Notes under the pieces: model-generated
What the model saw: the letters and a program-made list of their open reading frames with translations, nothing else
Told to the model about the DNA's origin: nothing
The model's database searches: none
Position numbers and translations under genes: made by a program
In this document: positions 8,464-16,930 of the stretch, one piece after another
How the letters are laid out: each line of letters starts with the position of its first letter
How positions within the stretch are numbered: position 1 is the first letter of the stretch
Origin: Proteiniphilum sp. UBA4977
GTDB lineage: Bacteria > Bacteroidota > Bacteroidia > Bacteroidales > Dysgonomonadaceae
Assembly: GCA_002398565.1 (NCBI GenBank)
Contig: DGZP01000028.1
Location: forward strand, 3,289-28,555
Direction of reading: 5' to 3'
DNA: 25,267 nt

Positions 8464-9273
8464 TTATAATAACGAGCCAGGATCGAGATTGTCATGTTCG
8501 ATATCCAGAAAAAATTTGTAGGTACCTACCTTCAGTTCGGCACAGGCATCGTAATCAGTTACAATAATTCCCTTCGGGTGTAGCTGCAGGGCGCTAATGG
8601 TCCACATTTGCGTAATGGCACCCTCCACGGCGTGATATAGAGCACGGGCCTTGTGATGTCCGTTGACCAGGATGAGCACTTCCTTTGCATCGAGCACAGT
8701 ACGCACACCCACGGTGAGTGCGGTTTTAGGCACCTTGTTGACATCGTTGCCGAAGAATCGCGAATTGGCAATCACAGTGTCGGTTGTCAGCGTCTTTACA
8801 CGGGTACGTGAAGAGAGTGATGAACCTGGCTCATTGAATGCAATATGTCCATCGGGACCGATCCCCCCAAGAAAAAGATCAATTCCGCCAGCATCGGTGA
8901 TTGCCTTTTCATATGCTTCGCATTCCGCATCGGGATCTTCTGCCATACCATTAAGAATATGCACATTTTCTTTCTTTATATCGATATACTGAAAGAAATT
9001 GTTCCACATGAATGTGTGGTAACTCTGCGGATGGTCCGCCGGCAGTCCGATATATTCGTCCATGTTGAAGGTGATCACATGTTCGAAAGAGACGACGCCA
9101 GATTCATACAACGCAATGAGTGCTTTATAAGTTTTCAGCGGAGATGAGCCGGTGGGCAACCCCAGTTTGAAAGGTTTCCCGGCAGTGGGGCTTGTTTTGT
9201 TGATTTTTGCTGCAATATAGTTCGCAGCCCATTGTGCCATTTGATCGGCATCAGGTTGAATGATCAGTCTCAT
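8464..9273 (-). CDS. nagB: glucosamine-6-phosphate deaminase
   Basis: A 269-residue cytoplasmic enzyme that converts glucosamine 6-phosphate to fructose 6-phosphate and ammonia. Length and numbering match E. coli NagB (266 residues) closely. The phosphate loop GLPTGSSP is at about 38-45. The active-site residues Asp72 (in NMDEY), Asp141, His143 and Glu148 (in GIGPDGHIAFNEP) all fall at the E. coli positions. It lies 10 bases downstream of the flavodiiron gene, so it is probably the last gene of that transcript, and it is followed by an intrinsic terminator. It links amino-sugar breakdown or cell-wall recycling to glycolysis. Pairing with an oxygen-detoxifying flavoprotein has no obvious metabolic logic. 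Confidence 0.96.
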   Translation of the reverse strand: MRLIIQPDADQMAQWAANYIAAKINKTSPTAGKPFKLGLPTGSSPLKTYKALIALYESGVVSFEHVITFNMDEYIGLPADHPQSYHTFMWNNFFQYIDIKKENVHILNGMAEDPDAECEAYEKAITDAGGIDLFLGGIGPDGHIAFNEPGSSLSSRTRVKTLTTDTVIANSRFFGNDVNKVPKTALTVGVRTVLDAKEVLILVNGHHKARALYHAVEGAITQMWTISALQLHPKGIIVTDYDACAELKVGTYKFFLDIEHDNLDPGSLL

Positions 9274-9283
9274 ATTTTATTTT

Positions 9284-10522
9284 TTAATGACAATTTTCCG
9301 TAATGTCGGTAACGACCTCAGCCCGGGAGAGCAATCTGCGGGCCATGGCCTGTCCCATATTGCGTGCTCTCTCCACCACATCCTGCAACATAGCCTGCTT
9401 CATGACCACCGGATCGGCAACCAACTCGAAATCAGAAGACTCCGCGAAAGACAACAGTTGTTTGGCCGTAGCATCAGACCAGGTAAAACTGCCGAAACAT
9501 CCGAAGAACCGGTTTTTAAGAGATCGGCTCTGCAGGGCGGAGATCAGGTTCTCCACTGCCGGGTAGAGCTTGTTGTTGTATGTGGGTGAACCGATAATCA
9601 GTCCACTGTATGTAAACACATCACGGAGGATCTCCGATTCGTGGCTCTTTGAGACGTTGTGTATTGCAATCTTTCTCAAGCCCTGCTCTGCTGCGGAGGT
9701 AGCGATAATCTCGGCCAGTTGTTCTGTGTGGCCGTACATGCTGCCGTAAGCAATCACCAGACCCGGTTCCGCTTCGTAACGGCTCAACCGGTCATACAGG
9801 CTCACTACTTCTTCGATATCTTTTTTTTGTGTCCATACTGGTCCGTGTGTGGAGCAAATCGCATCGATCTCAACATCTGATAATTTCTTCAGGGCTGTCT
9901 GCACCGGTGAACCAAATTTACCAACAATATTCGAATAGTAACGGATCATCTCATCCCGGTATTGTTCGGTGAGGAGTTGTCTGTCGAGCACACCCCCGTC
10001 GAGTGTCCCAAAGGTACCGAATGCATCACCGCTGAACAAGGTCTTTCTTTCCGGTACGTAGGTCATCATCGTCTCCGGCCAGTGGACCATGGGTGTCAGA
10101 TAAAACCGCAGTGTACAATTACCCAGGCTCAGTTCCTCCATATCCTGTATCAGGAGGACGTTGTCGCCATCTATGCCGTAGAAGCCCTTCAGCATTTCAA
10201 GCGTTCGCTTATTGCCGATGATCCGGATATTGGGAAACTTTGAAATGAGCCAGGCAATAGAACCGGAATGATCGGGCTCCATGTGATTTACAATCAAATA
10301 GTCGATAGGCCTGATGCCGGTTAATGAAGCGATCTTCTGAAAAAACACATCGGCATAACAAAGATCCACTGTATCTATCAGTGCAATTTTTTCATCTGCA
10401 ATAAGATAAGAGTTATAAGAAACTCCCTTTGGGAGTGGCCATAAGTTTTCAAAAAGATGCTTGGTGCGATCATTCACACCTACATAAAAAATATCTTTGG
10501 TTATTTGAATTGGTTTGTACAT
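9284..10522 (-). CDS. flavodiiron protein (A-type flavoprotein, FprA-like)
   Basis: A 412-residue cytoplasmic flavodiiron protein that reduces O2 to water and/or NO to N2O in anaerobes. The N-terminal metallo-beta-lactamase-like domain has the full diiron ligand set: H80-x-E82-x-D84 (in NHMEPDHSG), H147, D166 (in FSGDAFG) and H226 (in STHGPVW). The C-terminal flavodoxin domain starts near residue 255, with the FMN loop AYGSMYGHTE at 258-267. No rubredoxin or flavin-reductase extension is present, so it is the minimal class A form and needs an external electron donor. It is consistent with an anaerobic, oxygen-stressed host. No consensus promoter is visible in the 162-base gap upstream. Confidence 0.95.
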   Translation of the reverse strand: MYKPIQITKDIFYVGVNDRTKHLFENLWPLPKGVSYNSYLIADEKIALIDTVDLCYADVFFQKIASLTGIRPIDYLIVNHMEPDHSGSIAWLISKFPNIRIIGNKRTLEMLKGFYGIDGDNVLLIQDMEELSLGNCTLRFYLTPMVHWPETMMTYVPERKTLFSGDAFGTFGTLDGGVLDRQLLTEQYRDEMIRYYSNIVGKFGSPVQTALKKLSDVEIDAICSTHGPVWTQKKDIEEVVSLYDRLSRYEAEPGLVIAYGSMYGHTEQLAEIIATSAAEQGLRKIAIHNVSKSHESEILRDVFTYSGLIIGSPTYNNKLYPAVENLISALQSRSLKNRFFGCFGSFTWSDATAKQLLSFAESSDFELVADPVVMKQAMLQDVVERARNMGQAMARRLLSRAEVVTDITENCH

Positions 10523-10544
10523 AAGTTGATGTTAGTTTAAAGCG

Positions 10545-10679
10545 GTCAGCAATCAACTGTCAGCTTTCCGGAAGCAATTATTTTACAGTCAACGGTTCTG
10601 TTTTGAGCGATTTATCGAAAGCCAATTCCCATACCCGCCCTGTTCGGCATCAAACCATTTAGAATGCTGACTGCTGACA
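10545..10679. repeat. inverted GTCAGC-rich repeats in the lgt-flavodiiron gap
   Basis: GTCAGC occurs at 10545-10550 and 10559-10564, and its complement GCTGAC at 10666-10671 and 10673-10678. The two ends of this 162-base gap therefore form a paired, imperfect inverted repeat; the left pair has seven extra bases between its units. Nothing else is recognisable in the gap. Confidence 0.6.
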
Positions 10680-10684
10680 AATAT

Positions 10685-11578
10685 CTACTTCTTTTTCGGT
10701 TTGGGTTTCGGCAATTCAGATTGTTTGGGTGTGAGCTCCACCTTTGCGGGTTTACGCAGTGCATTCCATATCATCCATATTCCCCAAATAATGAAAGGGA
10801 TGCTCAGCCACTGCCCCAGAATGAGGCCTGTATTTTCACGCATGGCTGTTTCAGAATCGACCTGTACATTTTTCACATATTCCACAAAGAAGCGGAACAG
10901 GAAAATAATCAGAATACCTACGCCGGTAATGAATCCTTTTCTATGCTTGGCGTCGGTCTTCCAGTAGAGATACATGGTGATTGCAAAGACCAACAGGTAT
11001 GCCAGTGCTTCATAAATCTGAGTGGGATGTGAGGGTTCGGTATATACCGGAGCTGCTCCCTGCATCCATTGGTGGAGGTTGTCTATGAAGCGGAATCCCC
11101 ACGGTTGATCGGTAGGGCCGCCATAGATTTCATGATTCATCAGGTTGCCGAAACGGATCATGGCTGCGGTAAATCCCGTAGGCACCATCACCCGGTCGAA
11201 GGTCCAGAGCATGCTGAGATGGGTCACCTTTCGGGAATAGAGCCATACGGCAATGATGATTCCAATGACTCCTCCGTGACTGGCAAGCCCGCCCTCCCAC
11301 ACTTTAATCATCTCAATGGGATTGGCCAGGTAATAGGCAGGCTCATAAAAGAGGCAATGCCCCAGACGCGCACCAACAATGATGCCGACGATCATGTATA
11401 CAAACAGGGAATCGAACCATTTTTCGGGAAGATCCTCATGTTTGAAGATCTTTTGGACGATATAGACCGCAACAATCAGGCCAATAACCCACAACAGTCC
11501 GTACCAGCGAATTTCGCGTCCAAATATGGAGAAAAGTGTGGGATCTATATTCCAGGTAACAGAAAGTAATATATCCAT
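10685..11578 (-). CDS. lgt: prolipoprotein diacylglyceryl transferase
   Basis: A 297-residue inner-membrane enzyme that moves diacylglycerol from phosphatidylglycerol to the lipobox cysteine of prolipoproteins. Several hydrophobic segments begin at WYGLLWVIGLIVAVYIV. Family signatures are GGLASHGGVIGIIIAV, the core RFGNLMNHEIYGGPTD, and HPTQIYEA before the last membrane spans. The tail is lysine- and proline-rich. The ATG at 11578 is preferred over a TTG seven codons upstream, because similarity starts at MDILLSVTWNIDP. It lies 32 bases after ddh on the same strand, probably in one transcript. It is the enzyme that would mature the many lipoproteins of the PUL in this window. Confidence 0.95.
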   Translation of the reverse strand: MDILLSVTWNIDPTLFSIFGREIRWYGLLWVIGLIVAVYIVQKIFKHEDLPEKWFDSLFVYMIVGIIVGARLGHCLFYEPAYYLANPIEMIKVWEGGLASHGGVIGIIIAVWLYSRKVTHLSMLWTFDRVMVPTGFTAAMIRFGNLMNHEIYGGPTDQPWGFRFIDNLHQWMQGAAPVYTEPSHPTQIYEALAYLLVFAITMYLYWKTDAKHRKGFITGVGILIIFLFRFFVEYVKNVQVDSETAMRENTGLILGQWLSIPFIIWGIWMIWNALRKPAKVELTPKQSELPKPKPKKK

Positions 11579-11610
11579 CAGTCTTGATATTTTCAACAAA
11601 GATAATAAAA

Positions 11611-12510
11611 TTAAACGAGCTTTTTGATCCAGCTCTCTTTTTCTCCGGGCAACAAATCCACAACCGGTATCTCAATCAGTGTATAGGCACCGGGCTGTTG
11701 CTTCAGCGAGGCCCTTGCCGCCCCTACCAGCACCTGTGCCGTGAGTGCGGGGTTGTTGATACGCATATCGAACTTGAAAAGCTGGTTCTGGGTATTTCCC
11801 GAAACACCTTTTCGTTCCATCAGCACACCGTGACCCATATCTTTGAGTGCCTCCACATCTTCCACCTGAAAGACATGGGTTTCATCATGAATAAAGTAAT
11901 CGTCAGTTTTGATGGCTTGTGCCACGTGATGAAAGTCGTAGCCATCCTGCAGTTCAATATAAACCATCCTGCGGTGTACACCGGTGCCCGTGGGAATGGT
12001 CATGGAGAGCGCTGCCCTGACACCTTCAACGGCTTTTACCGCCACTGTGTGTCCCATGCTCATACCCGGGCCGAAGTTGGTGTAGGTGATACCCCTCGGC
12101 GCCATAATCTCCATCAGGGTACGGATTACCGAGTCGCTCCCGGGATCCCACCCGGCAGAAATAACCGAAACAGCATTATACTTCCTGGCCGTTTCATCCA
12201 ATGAATCACGCAGCTGCAAAATCTGACCATGAATATCGAAACTATCCACCGTACTGATTCCCAATGCAAGGCATTCACATGCAAATTTCTCTACACGGCG
12301 TGTGGGAGTACAGAGTATTGCGACATCCACCCCTTTCAGTTGCGATATGGTGTTCACCACGTCATATTCTTTTAATTCGGAGGGAATATTTGTAGCATCA
12401 CGCCTCACAATGCCTGCAATCTCAAAGTCGGAAGCCCCTTGTAATGCTTCCAGCACATATTTCCCAATATTTCCGTAGCCAATTATGGCGGCCTTGATTT
12501 TCTCTTGCAT
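11611..12510 (-). CDS. ddh: meso-diaminopimelate D-dehydrogenase
   Basis: A 299-residue NADP-dependent oxidoreductase that makes meso-diaminopimelate directly from tetrahydrodipicolinate. It thereby supplies lysine and peptidoglycan precursors in one step. The Rossmann motif GYGNIG is at residues 11-16. CTPTRRVEKFA, STVDSFDIHG, SAGWDPGSDSVIR and FGPGMSMGHTVA are blocks characteristic of this family and of its substrate pocket. Length is close to the family norm of about 300-326. It is the first gene of a likely - strand operon with lgt, and it has a good promoter 36 bases upstream of the start. Confidence 0.94.
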   Translation of the reverse strand: MQEKIKAAIIGYGNIGKYVLEALQGASDFEIAGIVRRDATNIPSELKEYDVVNTISQLKGVDVAILCTPTRRVEKFACECLALGISTVDSFDIHGQILQLRDSLDETARKYNAVSVISAGWDPGSDSVIRTLMEIMAPRGITYTNFGPGMSMGHTVAVKAVEGVRAALSMTIPTGTGVHRRMVYIELQDGYDFHHVAQAIKTDDYFIHDETHVFQVEDVEALKDMGHGVLMERKGVSGNTQNQLFKFDMRINNPALTAQVLVGAARASLKQQPGAYTLIEIPVVDLLPGEKESWIKKLV

Positions 12511-12545
12511 TATTTTTACAATTTACAGTTTCTGTTTAGATAGGA

Positions 12546-12575
12546 CAAAAGTACGAAAAAGACAAATAATAGAAA
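12546..12575 (-). promoter_or_regulatory. promoter of ddh
   Basis: On the - strand the -7 box TACTTTTG (12546-12553) matches TAnnTTTG. An 18-base spacer leads to TTTC (12572-12575), one base from the -33 TTTG. The start codon is 36 bases downstream. No convincing terminator for the upstream lacI-type gene was seen in this 109-base gap. Confidence 0.5.
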
Positions 12576-12619
12576 ATATTTTGTAAATAAACGGAGCGAC
12601 AGCGTCAAACGTCCAAAAA

Positions 12620-13642
12620 CTACATATGGTGCTCCAAATTCTTCACCGATGACTTCACTTTCAATTGGGTTTTTAGCAACATATATTTCGGGGAAGGATC
12701 GCGCTCCAGAATTTTGGAAAACAAAATTTTAACAGCAATCTTGCAAATCTCCTCTACCGGTTGCGAGATGCAAGTAAGCGGAGGTTCTATATAGTTAAGG
12801 TAAGGGTTGTCGTCAAATGTAATTAATGAAATATCTTCGGGTATTCTTATCTTTTCTTCCTTAAGGGCTTTGATACATCCCATCGCAATTGTATTGCTGA
12901 ATGCAAATATGGCGGTAGGCCACACTTTTTGTTGAAGCAGCAATTTTGTCTCCAAATATCCGTTTTGTTCACTGAAGGCATCACCGGTTACCGTATACGA
13001 AGTGATCCCCGAACCCACCATTGCTTCTACGAATCCCTTTACACGTTGTATGTTTGGAATGGAATACCTGACTCCCTGGATACAGGCAATGGAAGTATGT
13101 CCATGTTCAATCAAATATTTGGATGCAGAATAAGCGCCCTCGTAATTATCGGAAGAGACATATGATAGCTCGGGGTCTTCAAAATACCTGTCAACACAAA
13201 TTAACGGCAGCCCTTTTTCCTGCAGCCTCACCAGATGCTTCCATTCATCCCCACAGGGTGCGATGATCATCCCATCCAAACTCCTCGATGATAAATGCAA
13301 CACTTCCGCTTTTTCATTCTCTATATTGTCGTCGCTATCACCGATAAGGGTAATATAATTATATTTTCTCACCTCCGTATTTACCACACTTGCCATCTCC
13401 GCAAAGAAAGGATTCTTTAAAGAAGGAACGATCAGCGCAATCGTTTTACTCTTTCCACTACGCAAATTCCTGGCAAACTCATTAGGAACATAATTCAGCT
13501 CTTCTGCCGTAGACTTTATTACCTGCTGTGTTGCTTTGCTTATCCGGTACTTATCCGCCTTCCCATTCAAAACCCTGGAAACTGTGGTGATGGAAAAGCC
13601 CGCTTTTTCCGCTATGTCAACGATGTTCGGTCTTTGTTGCAT
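12620..13642 (-). CDS. LacI-family transcriptional regulator of the PUL
   Basis: A 340-residue LacI/GalR-type regulator. The N-terminal helix-turn-helix and hinge read NIVDIAEKAGFSITTVSRVL (residues 6-25), then YVPNEFARNLRSGKS. A periplasmic-binding-protein-like effector domain follows from about residue 58, with IALIVPSLKNPFFAEM, the IAPC loop and PEDISLITFDD near the C-terminus. The ATG at 13642 is chosen; a TTG five codons upstream is in frame but lies before the family start. The gene is divergent from the SusC gene, and a LacI-type palindrome sits in the shared intergenic region. It is therefore the likely local regulator, with ribose, ribose 5-phosphate or a nucleoside as plausible effector. 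Most PULs use hybrid two-component, SusR or sigma/anti-sigma regulators instead. Confidence 0.93.
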   Translation of the reverse strand: MQQRPNIVDIAEKAGFSITTVSRVLNGKADKYRISKATQQVIKSTAEELNYVPNEFARNLRSGKSKTIALIVPSLKNPFFAEMASVVNTEVRKYNYITLIGDSDDNIENEKAEVLHLSSRSLDGMIIAPCGDEWKHLVRLQEKGLPLICVDRYFEDPELSYVSSDNYEGAYSASKYLIEHGHTSIACIQGVRYSIPNIQRVKGFVEAMVGSGITSYTVTGDAFSEQNGYLETKLLLQQKVWPTAIFAFSNTIAMGCIKALKEEKIRIPEDISLITFDDNPYLNYIEPPLTCISQPVEEICKIAVKILFSKILERDPSPKYMLLKTQLKVKSSVKNLEHHM

Positions 13643-13658
13643 ATCCAATTTTTGCAAA

Positions 13659-13666
13659 CAAAACTA
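13659..13666 (-). promoter_or_regulatory. possible -7 box of the lacI-type gene
   Basis: TAGTTTTG on the - strand matches TAnnTTTG and ends 16 bases before the ATG at 13642. No clear -33 TTTG lies at the usual distance; the nearest copy is 24 bases away (13691-13694). Confidence 0.4.
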
Positions 13667-13732
13667 ATCTAAATTTGACAATGACGAACTCAAAAACCCA
13701 TTGTTAACCTAATTTAACTATAATTATGTGCG

Positions 13733-13742
13733 CAAACGTTTG
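13733..13742. promoter_or_regulatory. LacI-type operator overlapping the susC promoter
   Basis: CAAACGTTTG is a perfect 10-bp palindrome with the central CG and flanking A/T tracts typical of LacI-family operators. It covers the -33 box of the susC promoter (13739-13742). A bound repressor would block the polymerase there. No second perfect copy was noticed in the window. Confidence 0.75.
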
Positions 13743-13769
13743 TTCGTAAAACTTTTGTCCATATATTTG
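13739..13769 (+). promoter_or_regulatory. promoter of the PUL operon
   Basis: TTTG (13739-13742), a 19-base spacer and TATATTTG (13762-13769) match the Bacteroidota consensus exactly. Transcription should start near 13775, leaving a leader of about 115 bases before the SusC start. Confidence 0.8.
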
Positions 13770-13771
13770 CG

Positions 13772-13874
13772 ATTGTTTAGTATACATATCATGAGGCCTA
13801 ATAGAGTGCGAGTTGGGGACAGGATATATAAAATCGACTGATTACTTTCAATATACCATATTAATCTAAACAAT
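13772..13874 (+). other. SusC mRNA leader with a long-range 9-bp stem
   Basis: ATTGTTTAG (13772-13780), at or just after the expected transcript start, is the exact complement of CTAAACAAT (13866-13874), 15 bases before the SusC start codon. A further G-U pair is possible. Pairing would close the whole leader into one loop beside the ribosome entry site. Confidence 0.35.
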
Positions 13875-13889
13875 TAAGAGAAAAATGAA

Positions 13890-16800
13890 ATGAATAAAAC
13901 AAATTTAAATCTATGGAAAGGAACCTTATTCATGTTAGCATGGATATCTTCCGTGTGTCTGTTCGCTCAAAGCATAACCATACAGGGAACAGTTACTGAT
14001 ACCAAGGGAGAAGCCCTAATTGGAGTATCTATTCAGGTTTCAGGAAAAACGACCGGTACTGTTACCGATACAAATGGCAGATTCACTTTAACCAATATCC
14101 CTTCAAACAGCATATTAGAGGTCTCCTATTTAGGCATGATCTCACAAACCATTGCCTTGAATGGAGAAACGGTATTAAATATTATTCTTCAGGAAGACAT
14201 TGAAACTTTAGAAGAAGTAGTGGTCGTAGGTTATGGCACTGTAAAGAAGAAAGATCTGCTTGGCGCTGTCTCTGTCGTCAAAGAGGATGCTTTGGCAGAA
14301 CGTGTATCTGGTAACATAGTAGAGTCTATGCGTGGACTGACATCAGGCGTAAAGATCACATCAAGTGGCCAGCCGGGGTCTAATGCTTCCATTATTATCC
14401 GCGGTTTGGGGAGTTTGACCAATAACAATCCTTTATTTATTATTGATGGGGCTTACGGCGGTAGCGATCTGGGTGTGAATGTGGAAGACATAGAATCTAT
14501 TCAAATCCTGAAAGATGCATCATCAGCCGCAATTTACGGGTCGAGGGCAGCGAACGGGGTTGTAATCGTCACCACCAAACAGGGGAAAGAGGGACCTTTG
14601 AAAGTGAAATTCGACTCACAACTGACACTCAACCGGCTACCTCGTTATGATCTGATGGACGCCTCCACTTATAAGATTTATAATGACCGGGCTTATGAAG
14701 AAGCGATTCTGGCCGGAGTCGGAGGAATTACAAAACGTCAGAATCATTTCGATGGCGATACGGATTGGCAGGAAGAGATGCTGGAGACGGGCATATTGCA
14801 GAATTATAATATTTCACTATCCGGCGGCTCTAACACTGTAAAATATTATACTTCGTTAAATCGCATGGTAGACGACGGAGCATTGTATCGTACGGGGTAT
14901 GACAAATACGGATTCCGTCTTAATACAAGCGGACAGAAAGGAATATTCTCTTACGGTGAGAACTTCTATTATACCAAATCTAACAGGACACTGCTGAATG
15001 GTAATCCGTGGTATGATTTTATATTTATGCCACCCACAATTCCGGTATATGATGAATCACACACGGGTGGATACGGATTTGGTGATGTTAACCGGGCCAA
15101 CTCTTATGGACGGAATCCGGTAGCAATGCAGGATCTGATGGAACGAAACAATGAAGAAGAGTACCTTACGGGTAACGTGTTCGGACAAGTATCGCTTTTT
15201 GATATACTTGATGCCAGGTTGAATGTCGCTTATAAAAGTTATATGGGTGTTACCAATACCTTACGCAAAAAAGGAAACTGGGTCATGGGACAAGGAGATG
15301 ATGCAGCGCATTTAGGATATAACAGCGCCCAGAATCATGATATCCTGATAGAACAGACCTATAATTTTAAACATAAGTTTGGCAAGCACGATGTAAATGC
15401 TTTAGGCGGTATCACCTACAATAAGTTCCACGAAGAGGTCCGCTGGATTACCAAATTAGATCCATTGACGATTGGTGATAAATACATTACATCGCTTGAT
15501 GCCGCGACCGGGAACACAACCGCAGGGGGGAGTTACGGAGAATCCGCGCTGATATCCTATCTCGGACGGATCAATTATTCCTATGATGACAGATATCTGA
15601 CACAGATAACCGCCCGTCGTGATGGGACTTCGCGTTTACCCAAAGATAAACGTTGGGGAAATTTCCTTTCCGTCTCATTAGGATGGCGTATCAGTGGAGA
15701 GGAGTTCTTTGATATCCCGTTTATTGATGATTTGAAGATACGGGCTAATTATGGTACACTGGGAAATAGCAGCATCGGTTACTGGGATTATCAATCCACC
15801 ATCAATACGGCTCCACGGGCAATTATGGGTAATCCGGAAACAAAAGAGATCGGAATGATCCAGTCCCGATTAACCAATACCGATCTCGTTTGGGAGAAGA
15901 AAACCACAGCCAATGCCGGCTTTGACCTGGTAGGACTGAATAACCGGCTACATTTTTCTGCCGAATACTTTTATTCAAAGAGCGGAGACCTGCTGGTATA
16001 TCTTCCTATTTTGATGAGTTCCGGAAATGAAGGAGGATCACCTGCTGTGAATGCCGGGAGCCTGGAAAACAGAGGAGTTGAAGTAGAGATCGGATGGAAT
16101 GATAAAGTGGGAGATTTTTCTTATTCAGCCTCGTTGAATGTGTCTCATTTAAAGAATAAGGTGATGGATCTGGGATACGGCCAGACGGTCTATTACACCG
16201 ATTTGGCTAAAACAGAGATTGGGCAACCGCTTGGTATGTGGTATCTGTACAAAATGAATGGTATCTTCCAGTCGGGAGAAGAGGTCCGCAATTATACCAA
16301 TTCGGAAGGAACAGTAATTCAGCCGAATGCTTTACCGGGTGATATTAAATATGACGATTATAACGACGATGGTATTATTTCATCGGACGACCGTCAGATT
16401 GTAGGAAATCCCTGGCCCAAATTAGAAATGGGATTGAATCTCGGAGCTTCTTATAAAAACTTTGATCTGAAGATCAATGGTTATGGACGATTCGGACATG
16501 ACGTTTGGAATGGATCGGCCGCGGCGGCCGGTGATTTCGCCAATAATCAAAACAACTTTAATGGTCTCAGACCCTGGACACAGGAATATCGCTCGAGCAA
16601 TCGCCCACGTATTGTATATGGGGATTCCCGAAACAGTCGTGGTGACCAGAGCCGCTGGTTGGAAGATGGCTCATTCTTCCGTTTAAGCGATATTACTTTG
16701 GGTTACTCCATACCTGCGACCTTCTGTGGAAAGTTAGGCATAGACAGAATCCGTGCATCGGTAACCCTGCAAAACATGGTCACATTAACCAGATATTCCG

Positions 16801-16907
16801 GCTTGGATCCTGAATTTGCAGATGGCGGTATCTTTACCATAGGGGCAGACAATTGCTCATTCCCCAATCCGCGGGCTGTTCAATTTGCCTTATCATTTAC
16901 ATTCTAA
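13890..16907 (+). CDS. SusC/RagA-like TonB-dependent outer-membrane transporter
   Basis: A 1005-residue outer-membrane importer. A signal peptide ends near residue 27 (SVCLFAQ). The carboxypeptidase-regulatory-like domain covers about 30-108 (ITIQGTVTDTKGEALIGVSI). The SusC-type TonB-box region is EEVVVVGYGTVKKKDLLG, followed by the plug with SSAAIYGSRAANGVVIVTT near 210-230 and a long beta-barrel ending in the aromatic FALSFTF. It forms the transport channel capped by the SusD protein encoded 23 bases downstream. It is the first gene of the PUL operon behind an exact promoter and a LacI-type operator. The substrate is inferred from neighbours (nucleoside hydrolases, ribokinase) to be a nucleoside, oligonucleotide-derived or other ribose-bearing molecule. 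Confidence 0.96.
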   Translation: MNKTNLNLWKGTLFMLAWISSVCLFAQSITIQGTVTDTKGEALIGVSIQVSGKTTGTVTDTNGRFTLTNIPSNSILEVSYLGMISQTIALNGETVLNIILQEDIETLEEVVVVGYGTVKKKDLLGAVSVVKEDALAERVSGNIVESMRGLTSGVKITSSGQPGSNASIIIRGLGSLTNNNPLFIIDGAYGGSDLGVNVEDIESIQILKDASSAAIYGSRAANGVVIVTTKQGKEGPLKVKFDSQLTLNRLPRYDLMDASTYKIYNDRAYEEAILAGVGGITKRQNHFDGDTDWQEEMLETGILQNYNISLSGGSNTVKYYTSLNRMVDDGALYRTGYDKYGFRLNTSGQKGIFSYGENFYYTKSNRTLLNGNPWYDFIFMPPTIPVYDESHTGGYGFGDVNRANSYGRNPVAMQDLMERNNEEEYLTGNVFGQVSLFDILDARLNVAYKSYMGVTNTLRKKGNWVMGQGDDAAHLGYNSAQNHDILIEQTYNFKHKFGKHDVNALGGITYNKFHEEVRWITKLDPLTIGDKYITSLDAATGNTTAGGSYGESALISYLGRINYSYDDRYLTQITARRDGTSRLPKDKRWGNFLSVSLGWRISGEEFFDIPFIDDLKIRANYGTLGNSSIGYWDYQSTINTAPRAIMGNPETKEIGMIQSRLTNTDLVWEKKTTANAGFDLVGLNNRLHFSAEYFYSKSGDLLVYLPILMSSGNEGGSPAVNAGSLENRGVEVEIGWNDKVGDFSYSASLNVSHLKNKVMDLGYGQTVYYTDLAKTEIGQPLGMWYLYKMNGIFQSGEEVRNYTNSEGTVIQPNALPGDIKYDDYNDDGIISSDDRQIVGNPWPKLEMGLNLGASYKNFDLKINGYGRFGHDVWNGSAAAAGDFANNQNNFNGLRPWTQEYRSSNRPRIVYGDSRNSRGDQSRWLEDGSFFRLSDITLGYSIPATFCGKLGIDRIRASVTLQNMVTLTRYSGLDPEFADGGIFTIGADNCSFPNPRAVQFALSFTF

Positions 16908-16930
16908 CGAAAATAAACAGCTTTAATCGT

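Noticed and set aside
11597..11604. TATCTTTG on the - strand just before lgt, like a -7 box
   Set aside because: No -33 TTTG lies at the right distance and the upstream ddh gene ends 32 bases away, so an operon is the simpler reading.
13791..13841. 16-residue upstream open frame in the SusC leader
   Set aside because: It has no ribosome site and no recognisable peptide pattern; a frame this short is expected by chance.
13900..13907. TAAATTTG on the - strand at the SusC start, like a promoter for an antisense RNA
   Set aside because: There is no -33 box at the proper distance and no terminator for a short antisense transcript. Antisense RNAs are known for some susC genes, but the support here is too thin.
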